A stretch of 13,654 nt of DNA from Spirochaetota bacterium (GCA_023396615.1 JAEWVM010000053.1:1-13654); one strand, 5' to 3'; numbered from the stretch's first letter, positions 6,094-13,566 are shown. The notes: a model not told the origin generated them from the sequence alone. Numbers and translations: made by a program.

Positions 6094-7083
6094 ATGGCAG
6101 AAAAATTTACAAGAAAACTCGGACGCTCGCAGATAGAAGTAAGTGCGCTCGGCATGGGATGCTGGGCAATCGGCGGTCCGTTTTACTACGGCGGCAAACC
6201 AGACGGCTGGGGAAATATTGACGATGAAGAATCCGTAAAAGCAATTCAGACGGCTCTCGATCTCGGCATAAATTTCTTCGATACCGCAGATGCATACGGC
6301 GTCGGTCACAGCGAGGAAGTTTTAGGCAAAGCATTGGCAGGAAGAAGAAATGAAGCAGTCATTTCAACAAAATTCGCTCACTTCGGCAATTCAGAAACAA
6401 AGACGCTCAACGGAACCAACATTTCTCCGTCTTATATCGAAAAGGCATGCGACGCTTCGCTCAAAAGACTGAAGACAGATTACATAGACGTATATCTTCT
6501 TCACGAATGGAATATCGGTGTAGCCGATGTTGAAACTGTCTGCTCAGTTTTGGAAAAGCTTGTTGAAAAGGGGAAAATACGCACCTACGGATGGAGCACA
6601 GATCTTGTTGACGGAGCGGTTCTTTTCGCAAGAAGAAAAAACTGTTCAGTCATTCAGCACTGTCTGAACGTCTTTGAAGATGCACCTGAAATGCTTAAAT
6701 TCTGTGCAGAAAACAATCTGGCAAGCATTAACAGAAGTCCGCTCGCGATGGGATTTCTGAGCGGAAAATTCGATAAGAATTCCGTGCTTCCGCAGGATGA
6801 TGTTCGGGGAGCGGGACACGAATGGGTTCCGTATTTCAAAAACGGACGTCCTTCTGACGAATTCATGAAAATGCTGGATTCCGTAAAAGAAATTTTAACT
6901 TCAAAAGGAAGAACGCCGGCACAAGGCGCGCTTGGATGGATTTGGGGAAAGAGTGAAATAACAATACCCATTCCGGGATTTAAAACAGTTAAGCAGGTTG
7001 AAGAAAATGCAAAAGCATTGCAATTCGGTCCTTTAACTAAAAATGAAACCGATGAAATCGAAAGTATTTTAAAAAGAATATAG
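6094..7083 (+). CDS. Aldo-keto reductase
   Basis: A 329-residue NAD(P)H-dependent oxidoreductase of the aldo-keto reductase superfamily, a TIM barrel in the cytoplasm. The catalytic tetrad is present: D63 (FFDTADAYG), Y68, K93 (ISTKFAH) and H137 (YLLHEWN). The N-terminal LGRSQIEVSALGMGCWAIGG and the late IPGFKTVKQVEENAKAL (cofactor-phosphate-binding region) are typical of the YajO/Tas/aryl-alcohol dehydrogenase-like branch. The physiological substrate, an aldehyde or ketone, cannot be read from sequence. I chose the ATG at 6094, because CGGAGGA lies just before it; an in-frame ATG at 6055 has no such site. It is divergent from a MocR regulator and followed by its own terminator, so it is a single-gene unit. 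Some aldo-keto reductases reduce pyridoxal, which would fit a PLP-sensing regulator, but that is speculation. Confidence 0.95.
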   Translation: MAEKFTRKLGRSQIEVSALGMGCWAIGGPFYYGGKPDGWGNIDDEESVKAIQTALDLGINFFDTADAYGVGHSEEVLGKALAGRRNEAVISTKFAHFGNSETKTLNGTNISPSYIEKACDASLKRLKTDYIDVYLLHEWNIGVADVETVCSVLEKLVEKGKIRTYGWSTDLVDGAVLFARRKNCSVIQHCLNVFEDAPEMLKFCAENNLASINRSPLAMGFLSGKFDKNSVLPQDDVRGAGHEWVPYFKNGRPSDEFMKMLDSVKEILTSKGRTPAQGALGWIWGKSEITIPIPGFKTVKQVEENAKALQFGPLTKNETDEIESILKRI

Positions 7084-7091
7084 AAGAAACG

Positions 7092-7125
7092 TAAAGGCTC
7101 CGCAAACGGAGCCTTTATTATTTTT
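7092..7125. terminator. Terminator between aldo-keto reductase and porin genes
   Basis: TAAAGGCTCCG (7092-7102) and CGGAGCCTTTA (7107-7117) form an 11-bp stem with a CAAA tip, followed by TTATTTTT on the plus strand. It starts 9 bases after the reductase stop. It lies 33 bases beyond the 3' end of the opposing porin gene, so it could serve both. Confidence 0.92.
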
Positions 7126-7149
7126 AAAAAATAATTTTCTAACTAAACA

Positions 7150-8406
7150 TTACAGTTCGTAATTGAGCCCGACATTAACATATGAAGAATTCTGTTTCTC
7201 TTTAGTTCCGCCGTACTCATAATACTTTCCTGATTTAAGAAAAGCACCTTCGACATAAAGAGTTGAACCTTTGGATACTTCATATCCGATATTTGCGTTC
7301 AATTCAATTCCCATATCTTTTTTTGTTCCTTCAGGAGTCTTCAACGCGCGGATATAAGCCGCGATAAATTTTGTGCTGATTGAACCGAACTGAGCTTCAA
7401 CAACGGCACCTGCTGCCATATATCCGTCAGCAGAATCATATTTACCAGAGCCTGCAACATCTGAATTTGTTGTAAATGATCCTCCGTCTTCGATAATATA
7501 AAGTCTCCAGAGATTTATTCCAGAACTTGTCCCGTCAATTGTTGAATAAAGAAAAGACTCATTTTTATCAGCAGTATCAGGATCATCACCTGATATCATT
7601 GAGAAAAATCCTGTCAGTTTTACCGTCTCACTCAAGCTGTAGTATGGAGCTATATCCAAAGCATATCCTGCGTATTTTACATCAGTTTCTTTATTTTTTC
7701 CGCCGGCATATACACCTGCAAAATCAATACCTGCTGAACCGAAAACTAGATTCATGGCAAGAGCCGGCATGTATCCCACGCCATCCTCATATTGGCCGAT
7801 CTTTGCGCCTTTTTGAGACTGATAAGCAAAGAATGCCGGGCGTATAGAACTTTCACCCATAGTAATTGTGAGATCCGCAGCATATATCTGAGAGTCATTT
7901 TTCTGGCCGTAATCGCCTTCAAAAGTCTTGAGATAATAAAGTCCAAGACTCATTTTGTCATTAGAATACAATACCGCTAGCATCGGAATATTATCTCCGA
8001 AAATGATAGGAAAATCGATAGTATCAATTCCGCCTTCGAGTGTCAGACCTTCAAATGCGGCAACCTTGCTTTTCACGTAAGCTTGTGCGACTTCAAGACC
8101 TTTTTTATCAGCGCTAATTCCGACATTTTCAGAAGTCTTTTCATCATCATCAGTTTCAGCACCGAAAGTAGCGTCATACTCAAGACCCAAAACTGCTTCT
8201 GTAGTTCCATTCGAAAAAGATAGAGACGGTCTCATTCTGAATGCCGAATAACTTCCGGCTGATTCTTTTTCAATTCCCTTATAAGCTGTTGCATATGCCG
8301 TTCCCTTGACAGAGAAAGACAACTCAGTTTTCGGCGCTGCTGCATCTTCGGCGAGAAGAGTTCCGGCGATAATGACGGAACATAAGCCAAGAATTAATTT
8401 TTTCAT
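7150..8406 (-). CDS. Outer-membrane porin-like beta-barrel protein
   Basis: The 418-residue protein starts with a signal peptide (MKKLILGLCSVIIAGTLLA, likely cut after Ala19). A short Asp/Ala linker follows, and then continuous beta-strand-like sequence with alternating hydrophobic and polar residues. Many strands hold Tyr, Phe and Gly (for example VKGTAYATAYKG, AFRMRPSLSFSNG, AVLGLEYDATFG), and it closes with VNVGLNYEL, a terminal-strand-like end. There is no cysteine beyond the signal peptide region, as is usual for porins. It probably forms a diffusion pore; no selectivity can be inferred. I cannot place it in a named porin family. GAGGG five bases before ATG supports the start. It lies downstream of the DAHP synthase gene on the same strand, but 215 bp with two large inverted repeats separate them, so I take it to be transcribed separately. 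Confidence 0.82.
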   Translation of the reverse strand: MKKLILGLCSVIIAGTLLAEDAAAPKTELSFSVKGTAYATAYKGIEKESAGSYSAFRMRPSLSFSNGTTEAVLGLEYDATFGAETDDDEKTSENVGISADKKGLEVAQAYVKSKVAAFEGLTLEGGIDTIDFPIIFGDNIPMLAVLYSNDKMSLGLYYLKTFEGDYGQKNDSQIYAADLTITMGESSIRPAFFAYQSQKGAKIGQYEDGVGYMPALAMNLVFGSAGIDFAGVYAGGKNKETDVKYAGYALDIAPYYSLSETVKLTGFFSMISGDDPDTADKNESFLYSTIDGTSSGINLWRLYIIEDGGSFTTNSDVAGSGKYDSADGYMAAGAVVEAQFGSISTKFIAAYIRALKTPEGTKKDMGIELNANIGYEVSKGSTLYVEGAFLKSGKYYEYGGTKEKQNSSYVNVGLNYEL

Positions 8407-8428
8407 TTTACCCTCTTTGATATTTGAT

Positions 8429-8444
8429 TATCCGCTAACGGATA
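8429..8444. promoter_or_regulatory. Small palindrome in the porin leader
   Basis: TATCCG and CGGATA are perfect 6-bp arms around a 4-base centre, about 22 bases upstream of the porin start codon. A possible extended -10, TGCTTATAT on the minus strand, lies just upstream of it. The palindrome would therefore be near the transcription start or in the leader, as an operator or stem-loop. Confidence 0.4.
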
Positions 8445-8506
8445 TAAGCATTAAAACCGGAACGCTTTTTTTAGCAAGCTCCGTGCTTATTTTTACGCAA
8501 TTTCAA

Positions 8507-8558
8507 GGCCTAATTTTACAATAGCTTAAACTACATTAACAGCTTGTAAAATTAAGCC
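8507..8558. repeat. 52-bp imperfect palindrome upstream of the porin gene
   Basis: GGCcTAATTTTACAA (8507-8521) pairs with TTGTAAAATTAaGCC (8544-8558), 14 of 15 positions, around a 22-base loop. It sits between the DAHP synthase stop and the porin start on the common strand. It is too long and exact to be chance. Possible roles are an operator, an attenuator-like leader or an mRNA-stabilising stem for either gene. Confidence 0.8.
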
Positions 8559-8560
8559 CA

Positions 8561-8587
8561 TATGCAGGATAGAATTATGCCTGCATA
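8561..8587. terminator. Hairpin downstream of the DAHP synthase gene
   Basis: TATGCAGG (8561-8568) and CCTGCATA (8580-8587) form an 8-bp stem with an 11-base loop, about 35 bases after the DAHP synthase stop on the minus strand. No clear T-run follows it in that direction, so it is only a possible terminator. It lies two bases from the larger palindrome at 8507-8558, and the two may act together. Confidence 0.45.
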
Positions 8588-8621
8588 GAAAGACACTATC
8601 ATATCAGGGAAAATTTCGCTA

Positions 8622-9941
8622 TTATTTTTTTGATGAAAGCATCTGCGAAATCAAAAATGCCATTTCCATACTTTGAGAATAATTAAGTCTGGGATCACAG
8701 TATGTCTCGTAATTCTGAGGCAGATCAGCATGTCCTATTTCGGAAGCGCCGCCGACGCATTCAGTTACTTCATCTCCGGTAAGTTCAAAATGAACACCGG
8801 AGAGTATTGATTTTGATTTCGAATGAATTTCAAAGGCGCTTTTCAACTCTGAAAGAATGTCAGAAAAATCACGTGTTTTAATTCCATCGGCATTTTTAAT
8901 ATTTCCATGCATTGGATCGGAACACCATGAAAGATTTAATTTCTTATTATTTATTTGCTCAATATATCTTTCGAGCTTTGATATTTCCGAAACTCCGAAT
9001 CTGTGAATGAGAATTATTTTACCCTTTTCATTTTCCGGATTAAGAATTTTGATTATTTCGACAAGCTCATCAATATCAGCTTTGGAACTGAATTTTATAC
9101 CGACCGGATTTTCAATTTTACTAAAGTAATCTACATGAGCGGAGTCAAGAAAACGGGTGCGTTCACCTATCCACAGCATATGAGCTGATGAGTTATAGTA
9201 ATTACCTGTTTCAGTATTAATTCGGCTTACAGCTGTTTCATAATCAAGCTGAAGTCCTTCATGCGAAATATAAAAATCCGTTGAACCGACAGAATCCTTC
9301 ATTACTCCGCCGATCGACTCCATGAATTCGAGAGAATCCTTTATTCGTTCTATTATTCCGCTGTATTTTTCCCATGAATCAGATTCTTTAAAAGAATCAA
9401 GCTCCCAATTATCAGGATGATGAAGATCCGCAAATCCGCCTGAAATCGCCGAGCGCAGATAATTCAAAGTGACTGCTGAACGGTAAAAAGCCTCCATTAA
9501 GCGCGCCGGATCTGGATCCCTTTTCAGCAAATCGGCTTCATAGCCGTTTATAGAGTCTCCTCTGTAAACCGGAATTTCTTTTCCGTCGATATTTTCAAAA
9601 TCATTCGAACGCGGCTTGGAATATTGACCGGCAATGCGGCCTAATTTTATCACGGGCTTTTTTGCGCCATAAGTAAGAACCACACTCATCTGCAAAAGTA
9701 TCTTAAGCTTGTTCAGAATAGCAGTTTCACGGCAGTCGATAAATCTTTCAGCGCAGTCACCGCCCTGAAGAATGAAACGCTCACCTTTTTCCGCATCACA
9801 AAGCTGTAGCCTCAGTTTTGCAATTTCTCCGGGAAATACTAGAGGCGGAAGTAGTGAAATTTCTCTGAGAACCCTGCTTAAAGCCTCCTGATCCCTGTAT
9901 ACAGGCTGCTGAATAATTTTTTTCTTTTTAATATTTTCCAT
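8622..9941 (-). CDS. Class II 3-deoxy-7-phosphoheptulonate (DAHP) synthase
   Basis: The enzyme condenses phosphoenolpyruvate with erythrose 4-phosphate, the first committed step of the shikimate pathway to aromatic amino acids. Class II (AroAII, plant-like) signatures are clear: LQGGDCAERF (58-67), KPVIKLGRIAGQYSKPRS (95-112), HMLWIGERTRFLDSAHVDYF (254-273), WCSDPMHGN (339-347), HFELTGDEVTECVGG (384-398) and CDPRLN (415-420). By alignment with the M. tuberculosis enzyme, the metal ligands are C63, H345, E386 and D416, and phosphate contacts include R102, R261, K283 and R314. All are present. At 439 residues it lacks about 24 N-terminal residues of the M. tuberculosis protein, a region involved there in feedback control. 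No other aromatic pathway gene is adjacent. Symbols for class II enzymes vary, so none is given. The start codon directly follows a long perfect hairpin. Confidence 0.96.
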   Translation of the reverse strand: MENIKKKKIIQQPVYRDQEALSRVLREISLLPPLVFPGEIAKLRLQLCDAEKGERFILQGGDCAERFIDCRETAILNKLKILLQMSVVLTYGAKKPVIKLGRIAGQYSKPRSNDFENIDGKEIPVYRGDSINGYEADLLKRDPDPARLMEAFYRSAVTLNYLRSAISGGFADLHHPDNWELDSFKESDSWEKYSGIIERIKDSLEFMESIGGVMKDSVGSTDFYISHEGLQLDYETAVSRINTETGNYYNSSAHMLWIGERTRFLDSAHVDYFSKIENPVGIKFSSKADIDELVEIIKILNPENEKGKIILIHRFGVSEISKLERYIEQINNKKLNLSWCSDPMHGNIKNADGIKTRDFSDILSELKSAFEIHSKSKSILSGVHFELTGDEVTECVGGASEIGHADLPQNYETYCDPRLNYSQSMEMAFLISQMLSSKK

Positions 9942-9981
9942 AATTTCCCAATGTTTCTATAAATAGAAACATTGGGAAATT
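9942..9981 (-). promoter_or_regulatory. Perfect 19-bp leader hairpin abutting the DAHP synthase start
   Basis: Bases 9942-9960 and 9963-9981 are perfect inverted complements with only two central bases. On the mRNA the 3' arm ends immediately before the AUG at 9941. The only ribosome-binding candidate, GGGA four bases from the AUG, is inside that arm, so folding would hide it. On the plus strand the same structure is followed by TGCTGTTTTTTG, so it could terminate opposing transcription. It could equally be a repressor operator. No convincing minus-strand promoter could be placed in 9982-10102. Confidence 0.8.
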
Positions 9982-10050
9982 GCTGTTTTTTGTAAAGCTT
10001 TTTTTAATTTCATCATCCGCCATACACTAGAGCCTTTATTAATTGAATAC

Positions 10051-10079
10051 TTGACAAAAAGCATTAAAAAGTTTAATAA
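10051..10079 (+). promoter_or_regulatory. Strong sigma-70 promoter for the CsgG-like gene
   Basis: A consensus -35 TTGACA (10051-10056), a 17-base spacer and -10 TAATAA (10074-10079). It is the best promoter in the window. AT-rich sequence upstream could act as an UP element. Transcription would start near 10086, giving a leader of about 30 bases. Confidence 0.85.
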
Positions 10080-10114
10080 GTTATAGAAACAAAATATATA
10101 GATTGGGTATTACT

Positions 10115-11194
10115 ATGAAAAAATTTCTGTTCATTATCACTTTTATCCCTGCTCTAATTACTGCAGGTCCATATGAGGATATGGCGGTTTCTCTTACCAA
10201 AAACATCAAACTTAATAACGAACCTATTGCCGTTATGCCGTTTACAAGTACGGATTCTCTGGACGGAGATGCGCGAATAGCTACTAACGAATTCGAAAGG
10301 GCACTTGTCTCCCAGGATATTAACGTTTCTGAACGTTCTCAAATCGATAAAATTATAGAAGAACAGGAACTTCAGCAGACAGGAATTTTCTCAAACAAAA
10401 ATGCTGCAGAAGTCGGCAAGGGTGTCGGAGCGAAGTATGTCATCATCGGTACGACTACACGTTTTAACAAATTCGCCGGAGAAACAGATAATGTCGGATT
10501 GAAAATCAATGTAAAAATAGTTGATGTAAATTCCTTCAGAGTTATTTCAGCGGCGAGCGGCGAAGTTGATGCTTCGGATGTTTCCAGCAAATACAAAAGA
10601 AAAGCACCACGCAAGCCAAGCGAATATCCTTCATTTCTTGACCTGTATGGATCTGTAACATTTTACAAACACGTTGCAAAATATGAAAATATTCTAGGCG
10701 ATAATGACGTCAAAGTTACTACCAAAATGGATATGGGATTCGGCGGCGGAATCAGATATCTTTCTTCAAGCAAAGGCTTCTTTACCAGCGGATGGGAATT
10801 CACAATTGATTCTCAAAAATTTAAAGACAGTTCGCTAAAAGCTAATCAATATTTTTTAAATTATATTCCGATTATAAGAGTTCCTCTTTGGGTCTATTTT
10901 CCTTCGCTTTCAGACTACACAAGTATCTATGTCGGAATGCCTATCGGTCTCGGCATAGACGCTGTCGATTACTATGATGGCGGAGAAAAAAAGACTTCAA
11001 AAGGCTTCGGTTTCAACCTCGAATTCATGGGCGGACTGAGACTAGGGGTATCCGATTCAATAAGTTTCTTTGCTGATTATAGATATAGACCTCGTACCAT
11101 GAACGGTATAATAAGAAGCGAAGCAGGCGACTTATCAGTAATTGAAAGATTCAAAGATCATAAAATCAGCTTCGGAATAAGTCTTGCGCCTTAA
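10115..11194 (+). CDS. CsgG-like periplasmic domain joined to outer-membrane beta-barrel
   Basis: The 359-residue protein has a signal peptide (MKKFLFIITFIPALITA, cut near Ala17) and no lipobox cysteine, unlike CsgG and LpoB. Residues about 35-155 match the CsgG/FlgO-type fold: IAVMPF (38-43), an amphipathic FERALVSQDINVSERSQIDKI stretch, EEQELQQTGIF (82-92) and VGAKYVIIGTTT (104-115). A basic Pro-rich linker (159-172) leads to about 185 residues of alternating beta strands (LDLYGSVTFYK, FGGGIRYL, IYVGMPIGLGID, EFMGGLRLGV, SISFFADYRYRP, ISFGISLA). These suggest a small barrel of the OmpA/opacity type. An outer-membrane protein with a periplasmic CsgG-like head is the likely form. The start is ATG at 10115, with a weak GGG site; an in-frame TTG lies four codons earlier. 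The role is unknown; secretion, motility or wall-synthesis assistance are family-based guesses. Confidence 0.8.
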   Translation: MKKFLFIITFIPALITAGPYEDMAVSLTKNIKLNNEPIAVMPFTSTDSLDGDARIATNEFERALVSQDINVSERSQIDKIIEEQELQQTGIFSNKNAAEVGKGVGAKYVIIGTTTRFNKFAGETDNVGLKINVKIVDVNSFRVISAASGEVDASDVSSKYKRKAPRKPSEYPSFLDLYGSVTFYKHVAKYENILGDNDVKVTTKMDMGFGGGIRYLSSSKGFFTSGWEFTIDSQKFKDSSLKANQYFLNYIPIIRVPLWVYFPSLSDYTSIYVGMPIGLGIDAVDYYDGGEKKTSKGFGFNLEFMGGLRLGVSDSISFFADYRYRPRTMNGIIRSEAGDLSVIERFKDHKISFGISLAP

Positions 11195-11208
11195 ACAACA
11201 CTTAACAG

Positions 11209-11250
11209 ATTGATTCACTTTTCTTTAACAGACTTGAAAAGTGAATCAAT
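11209..11250. terminator. 15-bp inverted repeat shared by two convergent gene ends
   Basis: ATTGATTCACTTTTC (11209-11223) and GAAAAGTGAATCAAT (11236-11250) pair perfectly around a 12-base loop. The repeat starts 14 bases after the CsgG-like stop. It also contains the last twelve codons and stop of the opposing 783-residue gene, so it is partly coding. Neither side has a good T-run. It may be a bidirectional terminator or a 3' stabilising stem. Confidence 0.6.
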
Positions 11251-13566
11251 TCTTGGAGCAAAATATTGATACTTCTCTTTTTTAACTTCACCTGAAACAA
11301 TTATTATTTTTTTATTAAAATCAGCGCAGTACGCAAGTACAACTTTTCGATTCCGGCTTTCATACACACGGCTTATATATTCTTTGCCTTGATACTTCCC
11401 GCCTCCGCTTTTTACCAGACGCAGTCTTCGTTTATCCGCCCATGAATCAAATACTGACATTGAAGTTTTCTCTTCATTCTTAAAACAGCTGACTACAAAT
11501 TCCGATCCGTCAGAAGCATTAACAAACGGAATTGAAATATCGTCACCATCTCTTCTTTCCCATCCTGATGGAATCATTACAGATATTCCGAACTCTTGAA
11601 GATTGAATTCTGTATCTGTTGATATCTCTTTTCCACCGCGTTCCCATCTTTTCCGTTCTATTATCTTTGCGATGTAAGCACTTACCTTCTTATCAGTCTC
11701 TATGATGCTTTTTGCAGAAATCGGGAAAACTCCTATTTTTTTAACATGATTCTGGTTAAACAATGCTTTCAATTCAGCATCATAATTTTTTCGCGAGCTT
11801 TTGCCCATTCTTGCATAGAAATCCGAAAGCTGTTTAATTCTTACATTATCATCATTAAGCATTTTTGCGATATAATCTTTTGCCCTGGTTTCGGAATTTA
11901 TTTTCTTATGATCATAATTTTTCACATATGGAAGAATGCTTTTCTTTTCATAAAATTCATTCAGTTCATCGGATAAGATACCGGATTTAGCCGCTTCTTC
12001 ATACTTTGCAAAGACTGAAGAATATTCATTTATCACATCTGCAGAATATGTTAATTCTCTATATCTTTTCATTTCCGTTTCAATCATGGATGATATTGCA
12101 GAAATTTCGGTTTCTGCGTATGGAAACTCATTATTTCCTGATTTTTTAGCGGAATTTTTTTGAACAGCAACATTCTGAATTTTTTTCATAAACAGAGAAA
12201 AGTCCGCCGCAATGACTGCTATTCTATCATAATCAGCAGGAGTCATGAATTCCCTGTCTGTTTTATCCACGGAAAAAAATGAACGAAAAGCATCCTGCGC
12301 TTTACGCAATTTAACCTTGTTCGCCGCATATATTTTTGAACCTTCAGAAGTCGAATCAAGCAAGGCTGCTGATTTTTCCCTATCATAAACAAAAGAAATG
12401 TACTTCTTAACCGGTTCTTCTCTCATCAAATACCGTTCGGCATCTCTAACAATATCATTCTTTGCTTTTTCCTTCCAAGACACAAAAAGAAAGGATAGCT
12501 TTACATATTCTTCTGCGGCCTTTTTTTTATTTGATGATGTTTCTGAAGAAAAAAATTTATCGGACAAACCTTCAACTGACTTCAAGAATTTATCAGGAGA
12601 AAGACTATCTTTTCTGATTCGGTCAACTTCAGATACAAATTTAGTATAATCAGCATCCTCACTGAAAGTAATTCCTCCTTCAGTTTTAACAGATGATTGT
12701 TTTTTGATTTGTGATGAATAAAGCTTATCGGGGAGCACTGCAAAAACTGCCTTCTCAAGCTCGGCGGTTTTATCCAGATAATAGTCTCCTCGCTCAATAG
12801 ATTCCGCATCATTAATATATTTCAAAAATATTGATGAATCCTTGATTACACCAAGACGTTTTTTGGCAAGATAACTTACTTCTTCAGCAAGAATTGCCGA
12901 ATCAAAATTATCTTTTGAAATTTCCAGACGGGCTTCAATATCAAATTCTCTGGTTTTGCGGTCAGTTTCTGCCCTGATAATATTTGCAGAAAATTTTCCG
13001 GCGTTAGTCTCATCTGCAGAATGTTTCATATCCGCAAGTGCGGAATTTTTAAACTGAAGATACAGCGATTCATAATTGGCAATCATGCTTATCATAAAAA
13101 ACTCTGAAACAAGCTGCTTTTTGAACTTTGCATCAATCAGCTTATCTATAAGTTTTGCGGAATAAAAATCACTATGATAACCGAAATTTGCATCTGATAA
13201 AGAATTTATATTATTAATGATATATGACTTAATTTTATCATTCCATAAATCCGAAGAAAAACCCGCTGCTATTTTTCTGAGATAAGCCGAGTCAAAACTC
13301 CGTCTGCAATACGATTCAATGTAATCTTCAGTATCAATTTCAGACGATGAACCGGATGAGATTGTTTTTATCAGATTTTCAGCATAAAGAAGATTGCTTG
13401 AAAGAATATCCCCGACAAAAGGATAGATTTCCGAATCCTTAAGACCGTTTATCTCCTGCCTCAGAGAATTTTCGCGCAATTGCCAGTAAACAAGCCTTTT
13501 ATCGGATTTATCCGGCAAAATTAACTGAAAAGACAAAACCGCACATAGAATGAGAATTTTCTTCAT
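11215..13566 (-). CDS. Large exported helical protein with C-terminal PsbP/DcrB-like domain
   Basis: I do not recognise this 783-residue protein as a whole. It opens with a Lys-Lys start and hydrophobic stretch (about 3-17), suggesting Sec export, although the cleavage site is not obvious. Residues about 20-640 are charged, Lys/Ser/Asp/Glu-rich and predicted helical, without repeats I can define and without further membrane segments. From about residue 653 the character changes to beta-rich: FGISVMIPSGWERRDGDDIS, then GSEFVVSCFKNEEKTSMSVF, and later strands ending KIIIVSGEVKKEKYQYFAPR and a final helix. This order is that of PsbP/DcrB/DUF1795-type domains (xIPxGW near the start). It is probably a periplasmic protein. 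AGGAGGGG lies nine bases before ATG. It stands alone, convergent with the CsgG-like gene. Existence is secure; the domain call is moderate. Confidence 0.8.
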   Translation of the reverse strand: MKKILILCAVLSFQLILPDKSDKRLVYWQLRENSLRQEINGLKDSEIYPFVGDILSSNLLYAENLIKTISSGSSSEIDTEDYIESYCRRSFDSAYLRKIAAGFSSDLWNDKIKSYIINNINSLSDANFGYHSDFYSAKLIDKLIDAKFKKQLVSEFFMISMIANYESLYLQFKNSALADMKHSADETNAGKFSANIIRAETDRKTREFDIEARLEISKDNFDSAILAEEVSYLAKKRLGVIKDSSIFLKYINDAESIERGDYYLDKTAELEKAVFAVLPDKLYSSQIKKQSSVKTEGGITFSEDADYTKFVSEVDRIRKDSLSPDKFLKSVEGLSDKFFSSETSSNKKKAAEEYVKLSFLFVSWKEKAKNDIVRDAERYLMREEPVKKYISFVYDREKSAALLDSTSEGSKIYAANKVKLRKAQDAFRSFFSVDKTDREFMTPADYDRIAVIAADFSLFMKKIQNVAVQKNSAKKSGNNEFPYAETEISAISSMIETEMKRYRELTYSADVINEYSSVFAKYEEAAKSGILSDELNEFYEKKSILPYVKNYDHKKINSETRAKDYIAKMLNDDNVRIKQLSDFYARMGKSSRKNYDAELKALFNQNHVKKIGVFPISAKSIIETDKKVSAYIAKIIERKRWERGGKEISTDTEFNLQEFGISVMIPSGWERRDGDDISIPFVNASDGSEFVVSCFKNEEKTSMSVFDSWADKRRLRLVKSGGGKYQGKEYISRVYESRNRKVVLAYCADFNKKIIIVSGEVKKEKYQYFAPRIDSLFKSVKEK

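Noticed and set aside
8407..8621. Riboswitch or tRNA in the DAHP synthase/porin gap
   Set aside because: The two stem-loops do not match any riboswitch or tRNA layout I can recognise, and no cloverleaf or conserved core was found.
11746..12812. Open frames antisense to or overlapping the 783-residue gene
   Set aside because: They are short, lack ribosome binding sites, and lie wholly inside a long frame with a signal peptide, a strong SD and a consistent domain layout.
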